64,000 nucleotides of DNA from an uncultured Collinsella sp. (GTDB lineage: Bacteria > Actinomycetota > Coriobacteriia > Coriobacteriales > Coriobacteriaceae): assembly GCA_902495525.1 (NCBI GenBank), contig CABUXL010000002.1, positions 25,639-89,638 of the forward strand. The letters are read 5' to 3'. A model generated the notes under the pieces. That model was not told the DNA's origin and made no database searches. It saw nothing but the letters and a program-made list of their open reading frames with translations. The position numbers and the translations under genes are program-made. The stretch's first letter is position 1, and each line of letters starts with the position of its first letter. Below, piece by piece: positions 43,112 to 51,322 of the stretch.

Positions 43112-44422
43112 TTACTCGTCCAGCGCGGCGAAGGCCTGCTTCAGATCCCAAATGATATCCTCGGCGTTCTCGGTACCGATGGAAAGACGGATCGTGGAGG
43201 GCGTGATGTTCTGCTCGGCGAGCTCCTCGGCAGAGAGCTGGGAGTGCGTGGTGGTAGCCGGGTGCACGACGAGCGACTTGACGTCGGCCACGTTGGCGAG
43301 CAGCGAGAACACCTGCAGATGATCGATGAACTTCCAGGCCGCCTCCTGGCCACCCTTAATCTCAAAGGTAAAGATCGAGGCACCGCCGTTGGGGAAGTAC
43401 TTCTGATAGAGCTCGTGATCGGGGTGCTCAGACAGGCTCGGGTGGTTCACCTTGGCGACATGGCTGTCACCAGCCAGGAACTCAACGACCTTCTTGGTGT
43501 TCTCGACATGACGGTCAACGCGCAGCGACAGAGTCTCGGTGCCCTGGAGCAAGATCCAGGCGTTGAACGGGCTGATGCAGGCGCCCTCGTCACGCAGCAA
43601 GATAGCGCGGACATAGGTTGCGAAGGCGGCGGGACCGGCAGCCTCGGCAAACGAGACGCCATGGTAGGAGGGGTTGGGCTCGGCGATCTGCGCATACTTG
43701 CCGCTCGCCTTCCAATCGAAGTTACCGCCGTCGACGATCACACCGCCCAGCGAGGTGCCGTGGCCGCCGATGAACTTGGTTGCGGAGTGAACGACGATGT
43801 TGGCACCATGCTCCAGCGGACGGAACAGATACGGGGTGCCGAAGGTGTTGTCGACGACAACCGGCAGACCGTGCTTCTTGGCGATCTCGGAGATGGCGTC
43901 GATGTTGGGGATGTCGGAGTTGGGGTTGCCGAGCGTCTCGAGATAGATGACCGTGGTGTTGTCCTTGATGGCCCCCTCGACCTCTTCCAGGTTATGGGCA
44001 TCGACGAAGGTGGTCTCGACGCCAAACTGGGAGAGCGTATGCTCCAGCAAGTTGTAGGAGCCACCGTAGATGGTCTTCTGAGCCACCACGTGGTCACCGG
44101 CCTGGGCAAGAGCCTGCAGGGTATAGGTGATGGCAGCAGCACCGGAGGCGACGGCAAGACCTGCCACACCACCCTCGAGTGCGGCGATACGGTCCTCGAA
44201 GACGCCCTGGGTGGAGTTGGTCAGACGGCCGTAGATGTTACCGGCGTCGGCAAGACCAAAGCGGTCGGCGGCGTGCTGGGAGTTGCGGAACACATAGCTC
44301 GTGGTCTGGTAGATAGGCACGGCGCGGGAGTCGGATGCGGGATCGGCGCTCTCCTGGCCAACGTGAAGCTGCAGGGTATCGAAACCAAAGGTGTGCTCGG
44401 GGTTGTTGATGAACTGGCTCAT
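43112..44422 (-). CDS. metY: O-acetylhomoserine sulfhydrylase
   Basis: The 436-residue PLP enzyme begins MSQFINNPEHTFGFDTLQLH and has the Cys/Met metabolism signature with the PLP lysine in VVHSATKFIGGHGTSLGGV. YQTTSYVFRNSQHAADRFGL, GNIYGRLTNSTQGVFEDRIA and LLRDEGACISPFNAWILLQG mark the homotetrameric MetY branch, which is longer than MetB or MetC. It makes homocysteine from O-acetylhomoserine and sulfide. The start has GGAGAT upstream. Its leader encodes a short Cys-containing peptide and a LysR gene is divergent. Confidence 0.94.
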   Translation of the reverse strand: MSQFINNPEHTFGFDTLQLHVGQESADPASDSRAVPIYQTTSYVFRNSQHAADRFGLADAGNIYGRLTNSTQGVFEDRIAALEGGVAGLAVASGAAAITYTLQALAQAGDHVVAQKTIYGGSYNLLEHTLSQFGVETTFVDAHNLEEVEGAIKDNTTVIYLETLGNPNSDIPNIDAISEIAKKHGLPVVVDNTFGTPYLFRPLEHGANIVVHSATKFIGGHGTSLGGVIVDGGNFDWKASGKYAQIAEPNPSYHGVSFAEAAGPAAFATYVRAILLRDEGACISPFNAWILLQGTETLSLRVDRHVENTKKVVEFLAGDSHVAKVNHPSLSEHPDHELYQKYFPNGGASIFTFEIKGGQEAAWKFIDHLQVFSLLANVADVKSLVVHPATTTHSQLSAEELAEQNITPSTIRLSIGTENAEDIIWDLKQAFAALDE

Positions 44423-44484
44423 GATGATCTCCTTGATCGAACAAAAGTAAATAAATTAGAGAGAAGTAAGTCGCTGTCTCCTGA

Positions 44485-44538
44485 TCACGCCGACGGGCGC
44501 AAACAGGAGCCCGGCATTCGTCTTGGTAAGCAATTCAT
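44485..44538 (-). CDS. metY leader peptide (17 aa, two cysteines)
   Basis: An ATG at 44538 lies 8 nt after AAAGGAGG and encodes MNCLPRRMPGSCLRPSA then TGA. The gene sits 62 nt before metY in the transcript from the promoter at 44607-44635. Two Cys and two Met codons precede a stop just before a hairpin. Cysteine-responsive leader peptides are known upstream of sulfur genes in Actinobacteria. The ribosome site is as strong as that of metY itself. Confidence 0.6.
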   Translation of the reverse strand: MNCLPRRMPGSCLRPSA

Positions 44539-44606
44539 ATGCGGGCCTCCTTTCGCATCCCGGTTCCGTGGTCGGTTTAATTACCTACCGCCTTTGTGTG
44601 TTTTGA

Positions 44607-44635
44607 ATAGTACGAGCATTGTTTCGCTCGGTCAA
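44607..44635 (-). promoter_or_regulatory. metY promoter
   Basis: On the minus strand TTGACC and TACTAT lie 17 bp apart, giving an untranslated leader of about 180 nt that carries the peptide ORF. Confidence 0.6.
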
Positions 44636-44696
44636 TCACTTAAAAGCGCTAACCTGTTATCGGTTTTTTAGATAGCTATCGAAAGGACGGGCGCCG

Positions 44697-45599
44697 ATGA
44701 CCCTCCAGCAGCTTCGCTTTCTTATCGCCGTGGCAGAGTCCGGCTCAATTAACGCCGCAGCTCAGCGCCTCTATACCGCTCAGTCCAACATCTCAAACGC
44801 CGTCAAAAGCCTGGAACAGGAGCTCCACCTGGAGATCTTTACGCGCTCCAGCCGCGGCGTCACGCTCACCAACGACGGCACCGAGCTTTTGGGCTATGCG
44901 CGCCAGGTCGTAGAGCAGGCCGACATGCTCGAGGCGCGCTACGAGGACGGCGGCACCCCGCAAGCCCGCCTCGCCATCTCAGCCCAGCACTACGCCTTTT
45001 CAGTCGAGGCCTTTGTCAACGTGGTCGAGCGCTGCCGCGACAGCAAGTTCGAGTTCATCATGCGCGAGACCACCACATCGCAGATCATCGATGACGTCCG
45101 CGCGTTCCGCAGCGACATCGGCATCCTCTATCTGGACGACTTTAACGCCCGCGTTCTGCAGAAGGCTTTTGCCGATGCGCGCGCGAGCTTCCATCCCCTA
45201 TTCGACGCGACGGTCCACGTCTTCGTTAGCGAGCGCCACCCGCTTGCCCGCCGCCCGCAGCTGTCCCTTGCCGACCTCACACCATATACGCGCTACAGCT
45301 TTGAGCAGGGAACCTCAAACTCCTTCTATTACGCCGAGGAACCTTTTAGCTATATCCCTTGCGACCGCAACATACGAATCTCGGACCGCGGAACACTTAC
45401 TAACTTACTTATCACGTCGAACGGCTACACCCTGTCGACCGGTGTCCTCTCCAATGAAATGCAATGGGGTATGGCATCGATCCCGTTAGCAGACGCCCCA
45501 ACGATGCACGTAGGCTATATCATGCACGACGAGCGCAAGCCCTCTCCCCTCTTGCAGCAATACCTCGACGAGCTCAACCGCATCATCCATGCCAACTAA
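44697..45599 (+). CDS. LysR-family transcriptional regulator (divergent from metY)
   Basis: The 300-residue protein starts MTLQQLRFLIAVAESGSINA with a typical LysR helix-turn-helix (AAAQRLYTAQSNISNAVKSL). The effector domain has RLAISAQHYAFSVEAFVNVV and YTRYSFEQGTSNSFYYAEEP. It is divergent from metY with a 274-bp shared region containing the palindrome GATAGCTATC at 44671-44680. It most likely controls metY and sulfur assimilation in response to a pathway metabolite such as O-acetylhomoserine or O-acetylserine; that is inferred from position. Confidence 0.85.
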   Translation: MTLQQLRFLIAVAESGSINAAAQRLYTAQSNISNAVKSLEQELHLEIFTRSSRGVTLTNDGTELLGYARQVVEQADMLEARYEDGGTPQARLAISAQHYAFSVEAFVNVVERCRDSKFEFIMRETTTSQIIDDVRAFRSDIGILYLDDFNARVLQKAFADARASFHPLFDATVHVFVSERHPLARRPQLSLADLTPYTRYSFEQGTSNSFYYAEEPFSYIPCDRNIRISDRGTLTNLLITSNGYTLSTGVLSNEMQWGMASIPLADAPTMHVGYIMHDERKPSPLLQQYLDELNRIIHAN

Positions 45600-45698
45600 C
45601 TGTCGGAAGACGGGGTAGAAATCGTAGATTGCTAGCCCCCGGCGGGCATGGCGCTACAATGGTCACTCACACGAAACGTACCCAACGAAAGGAAGCCC

Positions 45699-46184
45699 GT
45701 GAAGGTCATCATCTATACCGACGGCTCGGCCCGATCAAATCCGGGACGCGGCGGCTACGGCGCCGTGCTCAAATACACCAACCCCGCCGGCAAGACCTTC
45801 ACCTCCGAGCTTTCGCGCGGCTACGCCAAGACCACCAACAACCGCATGGAGCTCATGGCGGTCATCGTGGCGCTCGAGGCACTTAACCGCCCCTGCGAGG
45901 TCGAGGTCCATTCCGATTCGCAGTACGTCGTCAACGCCTTTAACAAGTACTGGATCGACGGCTGGAAAAAGCGCGGATGGAAAACCGCCAACAAGCAGCC
46001 CGTCAAGAACCGCGACCTGTGGGAGCGCCTACTCACCGCCAAAAGCAAGCACAAGGTTGAGTTCATCTGGGTTAAGGGTCACGCCGGCCACGAGCTCAAC
46101 GAGCGCTGCGATGAGCTCGCCACCACGGCGGCCGACGGCAGTAACCTCGATATCGACACCGGCTTTAACGAGAGCGACCTGTAA
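45699..46184 (+). CDS. rnhA: ribonuclease HI
   Basis: A GTG at 45699 after GAAAGGAAG gives 161 residues. The four catalytic acids are in [51 protein letters not shown] and [20 protein letters not shown]. This is the canonical DEDD arrangement of RNase HI. It removes RNA from RNA-DNA hybrids. Length is the family norm. It is followed after 73 bp by an oxidoreductase gene. Confidence 0.95.
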   Translation: MKVIIYTDGSARSNPGRGGYGAVLKYTNPAGKTFTSELSRGYAKTTNNRMELMAVIVALEALNRPCEVEVHSDSQYVVNAFNKYWIDGWKKRGWKTANKQPVKNRDLWERLLTAKSKHKVEFIWVKGHAGHELNERCDELATTAADGSNLDIDTGFNESDL

Positions 46185-46257
46185 TAGCGTTTTCGCGCAG
46201 CTTTATATCCCCACGCGCTACACTCATCCTGTAGACCAAGCAACGCAAGGGGGACGT

Positions 46258-47364
46258 ATGCTGCGCATCGCGACCATCGGCACATCCATGATTACCGACG
46301 ACTTTATCCAGGTCGTCAACGCCAACGACCAAGCCGCGTTTGTGGGCACGCTTTCACGCGACGCCAATCGCGGTACTGCCTTTACCGCCGAGCGCGGTGG
46401 CGAGCGAAACTTTACGTCACTCGAAGAGCTCGCGTCCGCCGACGACGTCGATGCCGTCTACATCGGCAGCCCCAATGCACTCCATCACGAGCAGGCGCTC
46501 GCCTGCATCGCCGGCGGTAAGCACGTTATCGTCGAAAAGCCCTTCTGCGCCACCGAGGCGCAAGCGCTCGAGGTCTTCCAGGCTGCCGAGGCAGCTGGCG
46601 TCGTGGCCCTCGAGGCCATGCGCCCGCTTCACGATCCCGCTTTCCACGCCATTGAGGACGCTCTGGGCGAAATTGCGCCCATTCGCCGCGCCTCGCTGCG
46701 CTTTGGCAAGTATTCCTCGCGCTACAACGAGATTCTCGCGGGACGCGCCACCAATATCTTCGACTGCAATATGGCATCAGGTTCCCTCATGGACATTGGT
46801 GTCTACACCGTCGAGCCCATGGTCGAGATTTTCGGCATGCCCTCCGGCCTTACGAGCATGACTACTCTGCTCGACCCCACCACGCGACAGCTCACGCACG
46901 GCCCCATCGACGGCTGCGGTTCCATCCTCGCCAGCTACGGCGGTGGCCGTATCTCCGTCGAGCTCGCGCACTCCAAAATTACGAATGACCTGCTGCCCTC
47001 GCAGATCGAAGGCGAGCGTGGCACTATCCAGATCGACCATCTGTCCACGCCCCGCAACGTCCGCATCGACTATCGCGGCGACGTCGTACGCGGCTCGGCG
47101 ACCGAGGCACCGCGCGAACAGGGAGACAACGGCCGCGTGCTCGACCTGCCCAAATCGAGCAACACTATGGAATACGAGCTTGCCGACTTTATCACCGCTA
47201 TCGACGGCGTTCATCACGTTAAAGATGAGATTTGGGAAACACCGGCCGGGCGCCACGAGCTCGGCCACTACCGCGATGTCACGCTCGTCTCGCTGCGCAT
47301 CATGGATGCCGTGCGTCAGCAGGCCGGCATTACCTTCCCCGCCGATTCAGTCAAGCAGGCCTAG
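46258..47364 (+). CDS. Gfo/Idh/MocA-family oxidoreductase (second copy)
   Basis: The 368-residue product from the ATG at 46258 has the nucleotide loop LRIATIGTSMITDDFIQV, followed by AVYIGSPNALHHEQALACI and KHVIVEKPFCATEAQALEVF with the EKP lysine. GSLMDIGVYTVEPMVEIFG is the DxGxY substrate motif. It is unlike the copy at 37829 in its nucleotide loop (GTS rather than GAG). The substrate is an unidentified sugar or inositol-type compound. It is 2 bp from the acylphosphatase gene, with which it forms an operon. Confidence 0.88.
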   Translation: MLRIATIGTSMITDDFIQVVNANDQAAFVGTLSRDANRGTAFTAERGGERNFTSLEELASADDVDAVYIGSPNALHHEQALACIAGGKHVIVEKPFCATEAQALEVFQAAEAAGVVALEAMRPLHDPAFHAIEDALGEIAPIRRASLRFGKYSSRYNEILAGRATNIFDCNMASGSLMDIGVYTVEPMVEIFGMPSGLTSMTTLLDPTTRQLTHGPIDGCGSILASYGGGRISVELAHSKITNDLLPSQIEGERGTIQIDHLSTPRNVRIDYRGDVVRGSATEAPREQGDNGRVLDLPKSSNTMEYELADFITAIDGVHHVKDEIWETPAGRHELGHYRDVTLVSLRIMDAVRQQAGITFPADSVKQA

Positions 47365-47366
47365 CG

Positions 47367-47768
47367 ATGGGTTTCCTTGACAAGTTCTTCTCCGGCATCA
47401 ATCGAGAGTCTCAAAAACCGTCTGGCGTTGAGCTCGAGCTGCGACGCAGGCTTACCGTGCTAGCAAGCGACGCAGCCACTCAAAACGCTCCTCAGCGCTA
47501 TTTTCTGCGGTGGGAGGGCCAAGTCCAGGGCGTCGGCTTTCGCTTTACCAACACCAATCTCGCACAGACGCACGCACTCACCGGCTGGGTACGCAATATG
47601 GAAGACGGTTCGGTCGAAATGGAGGTACAAGGCGCGCCTGCGAATATCCTGTCTCACCTCGAGGCGCTCCATGCCTCCTATGAGCGAATGGGCATACGTT
47701 TTCGCCTCGAGGACGCACAAATCCGCGCCGCGCTTACCAGCGAAGATGGTTTCAACCCACGCTATTAG
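47367..47768 (+). CDS. acyP: acylphosphatase with short N-terminal extension
   Basis: The start at 47367 gives 133 residues. The core is RYFLRWEGQVQGVGFRFTN, with the catalytic arginine in VQGVGFRF, and GWVRNMEDGSVEMEVQGAPA with the catalytic asparagine. About 45 extra residues precede it. Acylphosphatases hydrolyse acyl phosphates such as acetyl phosphate. The gene follows the oxidoreductase by 2 bp and its stop is 60 bp before the Fur-family gene. Confidence 0.9.
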   Translation: MGFLDKFFSGINRESQKPSGVELELRRRLTVLASDAATQNAPQRYFLRWEGQVQGVGFRFTNTNLAQTHALTGWVRNMEDGSVEMEVQGAPANILSHLEALHASYERMGIRFRLEDAQIRAALTSEDGFNPRY

Positions 47769-47829
47769 TATTGTGTGCTAAATACGGTATCATTTACCTA
47801 CCTACATCGACAGAAAAGAGGCGAGGCGC

Positions 47830-48210
47830 ATGGCCATGCAAAGAAGAAACACCAAGCAGCGAAAGCTGGTTCTTGATGCCGTGCGCCAAAGCTATAGCCA
47901 TCCCACCGCCGATGAGATCTACAACGCCGTGCGCGCGCAGGATGACAAAATCAGCCGCGGTACGGTCTACCGCAATCTCAATCTCTTAGCCGACGCCGGC
48001 GAGATCCTCTCCATCAAGACGCCAGGCGGCAGCCGCTTCGATCGCACGATCGAGCCGCATGCGCATATCATCTGCACCTCGTGCGGCCGCGTCATCGACG
48101 TACCGCTACCCTTCGATGCCCAGCTCGACGCCAAGGCGTCCGAGCAAATCGGCTGGAACGTCACCTCGCACTACACTATCTTCGAGGGTCTCTGCCCCAA
48201 CTGTAGGTAG
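47830..48210 (+). CDS. Fur-family regulator (PerR-like)
   Basis: The 126-residue product has the Fur winged helix: RRNTKQRKLVLDAVRQSYSH, TADEIYNAVRAQDDKISRGT and VYRNLNLLADAGEILSIKT. The metal part includes HAHIICTSCGRVIDV and FEGLCPNCR, giving two CxxC motifs for structural zinc, and DRTIEPHAHI for the sensory site. The lack of the longer C-terminal region of Fur and the match to NLNLLA favour PerR or an intermediate member. It should respond to iron or peroxide. The upstream promoter region is only 60 bp. Confidence 0.85.
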   Translation: MAMQRRNTKQRKLVLDAVRQSYSHPTADEIYNAVRAQDDKISRGTVYRNLNLLADAGEILSIKTPGGSRFDRTIEPHAHIICTSCGRVIDVPLPFDAQLDAKASEQIGWNVTSHYTIFEGLCPNCR

Positions 48211-48224
48211 ATTTTGGGACATGC

Positions 48225-49022
48225 CTACTCGGCAAGCAGGCGACGCAGTTCTTCTTCGACCGTGCGCACGTAGCGGACGCGGTCATTAATGCCGCGCATG
48301 CTGGGATTGCAGCTCTCCATCAGATAGGGATGGCCCACCACGTTGAGCATGTCGCGGTCGTTTTCGTTATCGCCAAACGCCATCATTTCGTTAGGTGAGA
48401 TCCCCAGCGCACGACCATAATCGGCAAGCGCGGACCCCTTGCCTGAATCAAAGCCGATAAAGTCGGTCCATTCAGTTCCCGACGTCATCACATCGACCCG
48501 GTCGCTAAAGCGACGCACGAAATACTCCAGCGCCGCCGGCTGCTCTGTCTCGGGCGTTTGAAACGCAATCTTAATGACATCCTCGTCAATGTCCTCGGGA
48601 CGGTCGACCACCGCCACATCGCAATGGACCTCGTAACGCAAATGGTCGGTGAACGCATCGTTGCCGCTTATGGTGTAAAGGTGCCCCTCACACGAAAGGG
48701 TCACGTCGGCATGGGGGTAGGCGACCACGGCATTCGCAATATCCATAGCAAGACTACGCTCCATGGAACGCTTGACAACGCCATGCCCCTCGCTCATCAC
48801 CAGGGCTCCGTTTTCGCACACATAGGCGAGCTCATCGGCCACCGGGGCAAACAGGTAGCGCAAGCTCGCATATTGACGGCCGCTCGCCGGCATAAACACG
48901 ATACCGCGACGGTGCAACTCATTAATGAGCTCAAAGGCCTCGAGGCGTGGCTCGCGCTCCCCCGGATGCAGCAAAGTGCCGTCCAAATCACAGGCGATCA
49001 GCTTGATTCCCTCAAGACCCAT
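48225..49022 (-). CDS. Cof-type HAD-IIB phosphatase
   Basis: The ATG at 49022 has GGGGGA upstream (a TTG at 49034 is in frame). The 265-residue product has IKLIACDLDGTLLHPGE (motif I), VFMPASGRQYASL (motif II), GSALADYGRALGI with the lysine in DSGKG (motif III) and MMAFGDNENDRDMLNVVGHP (motif IV). The cap domain between 80 and 190 is of the Cof/YidA type. It removes phosphate from a small metabolite. It is convergent with the Fur-family gene at 47830. Confidence 0.9.
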   Translation of the reverse strand: MGLEGIKLIACDLDGTLLHPGEREPRLEAFELINELHRRGIVFMPASGRQYASLRYLFAPVADELAYVCENGALVMSEGHGVVKRSMERSLAMDIANAVVAYPHADVTLSCEGHLYTISGNDAFTDHLRYEVHCDVAVVDRPEDIDEDVIKIAFQTPETEQPAALEYFVRRFSDRVDVMTSGTEWTDFIGFDSGKGSALADYGRALGISPNEMMAFGDNENDRDMLNVVGHPYLMESCNPSMRGINDRVRYVRTVEEELRRLLAE

Positions 49023-49051
49023 ATGTTCCCCCAAAGCATCTCATCAACAGC

Positions 49052-49090
49052 AAGACGGACTTTGAATAGTTGCCTCTCAAAGTCCGTCTT
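49052..49090 (-). terminator. terminator of the UreE-like gene
   Basis: AAGACGGACTTTGA and TCAAAGTCCGTCTT pair perfectly around an 11-nt loop, 14 bp after the stop at 49104. Confidence 0.85.
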
Positions 49091-49103
49091 ACGCATACGC
49101 ACG

Positions 49104-49682
49104 CTAGCCGCGCGCCTTCTTTACGATCGTAAAGTCTGGAGCCATACCCACAACAACATCCGCGGCGCTCGATGCAAAGCGTCGACTGGCATCGAGCTCG
49201 CGTGTGACCACCGAGAGCCGAACGCCCCCAATGCCCCGGAGCATACGACCCAAAACCGGTTGCACCGGCGTATACATGCGCACGGTATGCTCGTCCGAGT
49301 CACCCCGGAAGAGCGGCGCATGCATGTTGCCAATCTCCCAGCACGCATGTGCGAGCACAATCGGATCCATGCGGTCGACTTCGACCATATAGACCTCGGC
49401 GCTGCGCAGGCGTACGACAACTACTACGGGCACCGTGCCCGTGCGGTCGACAGCGAGCACGTCACCGTCGGCAAGACGCTCGCCATCAGTGGCATCCAGC
49501 CGGGCATTCACCGTGCGCCCCAGCTCCGTCACGCCCACAAACAAGTGCGCATCAGCCTGGTCCCAATCGAGTAGCAGCTCGTCAACCTCAAAGACACCAC
49601 CCAGCTCCCGACGAAGCAGGAGTTCATAGGACGGGTCGTTGAGATTTCCCAAGCGCTCCGTAGCTACCAGGTACACGGACAT
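49104..49682 (-). CDS. UreE-like protein (nickel chaperone fold), urease genes absent
   Basis: The ATG at 49682 gives 192 residues, starting 4 bp after the SlyD stop. The central part DATDGERLADGDVLAVDRTG is like the UreE N-terminal domain, and PIVLAHACWEIGNMHAPLF with VLGRMLRGIGGVRLSV matches the metallochaperone domain, where UreE has a conserved GNRH motif. The equivalent here is GNMH. The histidine-rich tail is absent. It is an orphan: no urease subunits are nearby. Nickel handling with SlyD is a hypothesis. Confidence 0.6.
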   Translation of the reverse strand: MSVYLVATERLGNLNDPSYELLLRRELGGVFEVDELLLDWDQADAHLFVGVTELGRTVNARLDATDGERLADGDVLAVDRTGTVPVVVVVRLRSAEVYMVEVDRMDPIVLAHACWEIGNMHAPLFRGDSDEHTVRMYTPVQPVLGRMLRGIGGVRLSVVTRELDASRRFASSAADVVVGMAPDFTIVKKARG

Positions 49683-49685
49683 CAA

Positions 49686-50114
49686 CTAGTCCTCGACCTC
49701 GACGAGCTCGATATCAAAGTTGAGATCCTTGCCGGCGAGCTCGTGGTTGGCGTCGAGCGTCACGGCCCCGGGCGTCACATCGATGACGACGGCGGGGACA
49801 GGCATGCCGCTCGGCGTGGACAGGAAGAGCTTCATGCCCTTCTCGATCTGCTCGATGTTGGGAACCTGCTCGGCCGGGAAGGTAATAACCATCTCGGGGT
49901 TGTGCTCGCCGTAGGCATCGGCAGCAGGAATGTGCACGGTCTTCTTCTCGCCCACCTGCATGTCGACAACAGCGGCGTCGAAGCCCTTGATCATCTGGCC
50001 GGCGCCGCAGGTGAACTCCAGCGGCTCGCCGCGATCGTAGGAGCTATCGAACTGCGTGCCGTCGTCGAGCGTGCCGCGATAATGAGTCTTGACCTTCTTG
50101 CCCTGGTTGGACAT
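49686..50114 (-). CDS. slyD: FKBP-type peptidyl-prolyl isomerase, SlyD-like
   Basis: The ATG at 50114 follows CGGAGG. The 142-residue protein has KVKTHYRGTLDDGTQFDSSY and LEFTCGAGQMIKGFDAAVVD as in FKBP, then an insert-in-flap domain (HIPAADAYGEHNPEMVITFP) that acts as chaperone, and the closing ANHELAGKDLNFDIELV. This is the SlyD architecture. The histidine- and cysteine-rich metal-binding tail of E. coli SlyD is missing. It catalyses proline isomerisation in the cytosol and may hand metals to the UreE-like neighbour. Confidence 0.9.
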   Translation of the reverse strand: MSNQGKKVKTHYRGTLDDGTQFDSSYDRGEPLEFTCGAGQMIKGFDAAVVDMQVGEKKTVHIPAADAYGEHNPEMVITFPAEQVPNIEQIEKGMKLFLSTPSGMPVPAVVIDVTPGAVTLDANHELAGKDLNFDIELVEVED

Positions 50115-50234
50115 GGTAACCTCCGTGATAAGGGCGGCACACAACGCGGGCCGCCGTGAACATATGGCGCTAACTATACCCTAGTCATACAATTCAAAGA
50201 CAGTTTGCAAAGAAACGCTGCAACCGGAGGAACC

Positions 50235-51248
50235 ATGGCATATCCCGTATTTGACTTACACTGCGACACCGCCGACCGCATCGGCTGGGCCACGCTCGAT
50301 CTCGACCTGCGCTTTACCGCCGGCACCGACGGTTATTTCCCCGGCGACGAAACGCATCCGCAAGATTTCGACCTCATCGAGGGCAACGCCTGCGCCATCT
50401 CGCTCGCAAAGATCGGCAACACGCCGTGGGCGCAGTGCTTCGCCACGTTTGTCCCCGACGAGATTCCCACCGCCCACGCCGCGCGCTTCCAGGCGCAGAT
50501 CATGGCGCACATGAGCGGCCAGGCAATGCTCAACCACGACCGCATGGTCAACGTGCGCAGCGCCGCAGACATTCGTCCCGCGCTCAAGGACGGCAAGGTC
50601 GCTTGCATCCACACCATCGAAAACGCCACGTTCTTTGCCGAGGACCCCGCGCTGATCGAAGTGCTCAAGAGCCTGGGCGTGCTCATGTCATCACTCAGCT
50701 GGAACGCGCAGGGGCCGCTCGCGAGCGGCCACGATACCCACGCCGGCCTCACCGCCGCCGGCATCGAGGCACTTACGCAGATGGAGCACGCCGGCATGGT
50801 GCTTGACGTCTCCCACCTCAACGATGAGTGCTTTGACGAGGTTGTCGCCCACGCCACGCGCCCCTTCGTCGCCAGTCACTCCAACTCCCGTGCGGTTTGC
50901 GACGTCAAGCGCAACCTCACCGACGACCAGTTCCGCACCATTCGCGACATGGGTGGCATCGTCGGTCTCAACTACTGCAGCGAGTTCCTTTCCAACGACG
51001 CAACCGACAAGACCGCCGCAGACGTCACCTTCGACCAGCTAGCGGCACATATCGAGCACTGGCTCGACCTGGACGGCGAGGACGTCATCGCGCTCGGCGG
51101 CGACTGGGACGGCGCCACTGTGCCCGCTTTCCTCTCCGATGCAGGCATGATGCCCGAGTTCCAGAACATGCTCTCCAAGCACTTTGGCAAGACCGTGATG
51201 CAAAAGCTCTGCAGTGACAACGCGCTTGCTTTCTTCGAGCGTTATTAA
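50235..51248 (+). CDS. membrane dipeptidase family M19 peptidase
   Basis: The ATG at 50235 follows GGAGG. The 337-residue product has the family's metal ligands in PVFDLHCDTADRIG, CIHTIENATFF (glutamate), MVLDVSHLNDECFDEV and PFVASHSNSRAVCDVKRNL. GGIVGLNYCSEFLSND and VIALGGDWDGATVPAFL are also typical. M19 peptidases hydrolyse dipeptides with a C-terminal free residue, some including D-amino acids. It has no signal peptide and appears cytosolic. A hairpin follows at 51265-51300. Confidence 0.9.
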   Translation: MAYPVFDLHCDTADRIGWATLDLDLRFTAGTDGYFPGDETHPQDFDLIEGNACAISLAKIGNTPWAQCFATFVPDEIPTAHAARFQAQIMAHMSGQAMLNHDRMVNVRSAADIRPALKDGKVACIHTIENATFFAEDPALIEVLKSLGVLMSSLSWNAQGPLASGHDTHAGLTAAGIEALTQMEHAGMVLDVSHLNDECFDEVVAHATRPFVASHSNSRAVCDVKRNLTDDQFRTIRDMGGIVGLNYCSEFLSNDATDKTAADVTFDQLAAHIEHWLDLDGEDVIALGGDWDGATVPAFLSDAGMMPEFQNMLSKHFGKTVMQKLCSDNALAFFERY

Positions 51249-51264
51249 TTTCACATCCCTTGAG

Positions 51265-51300
51265 CGGGCCGGCATGCCGAACGGTCGACATACCGGCCCG
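51265..51300 (+). terminator. hairpin after the dipeptidase gene
   Basis: CGGGCCGGCATG pairs with CATACCGGCCCG (one G-T pair). There is no T run, so termination may be weak. Confidence 0.45.
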
Positions 51301-51322
51301 TCCCCAATCTGAAGGACCGCTT

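Noticed and set aside
44423..44640. SAM riboswitch in the metY leader
   Set aside because: None of the conserved SAM-I, SAM-II or SAM-IV core sequences is present; the leader ORF and stems explain the region better.
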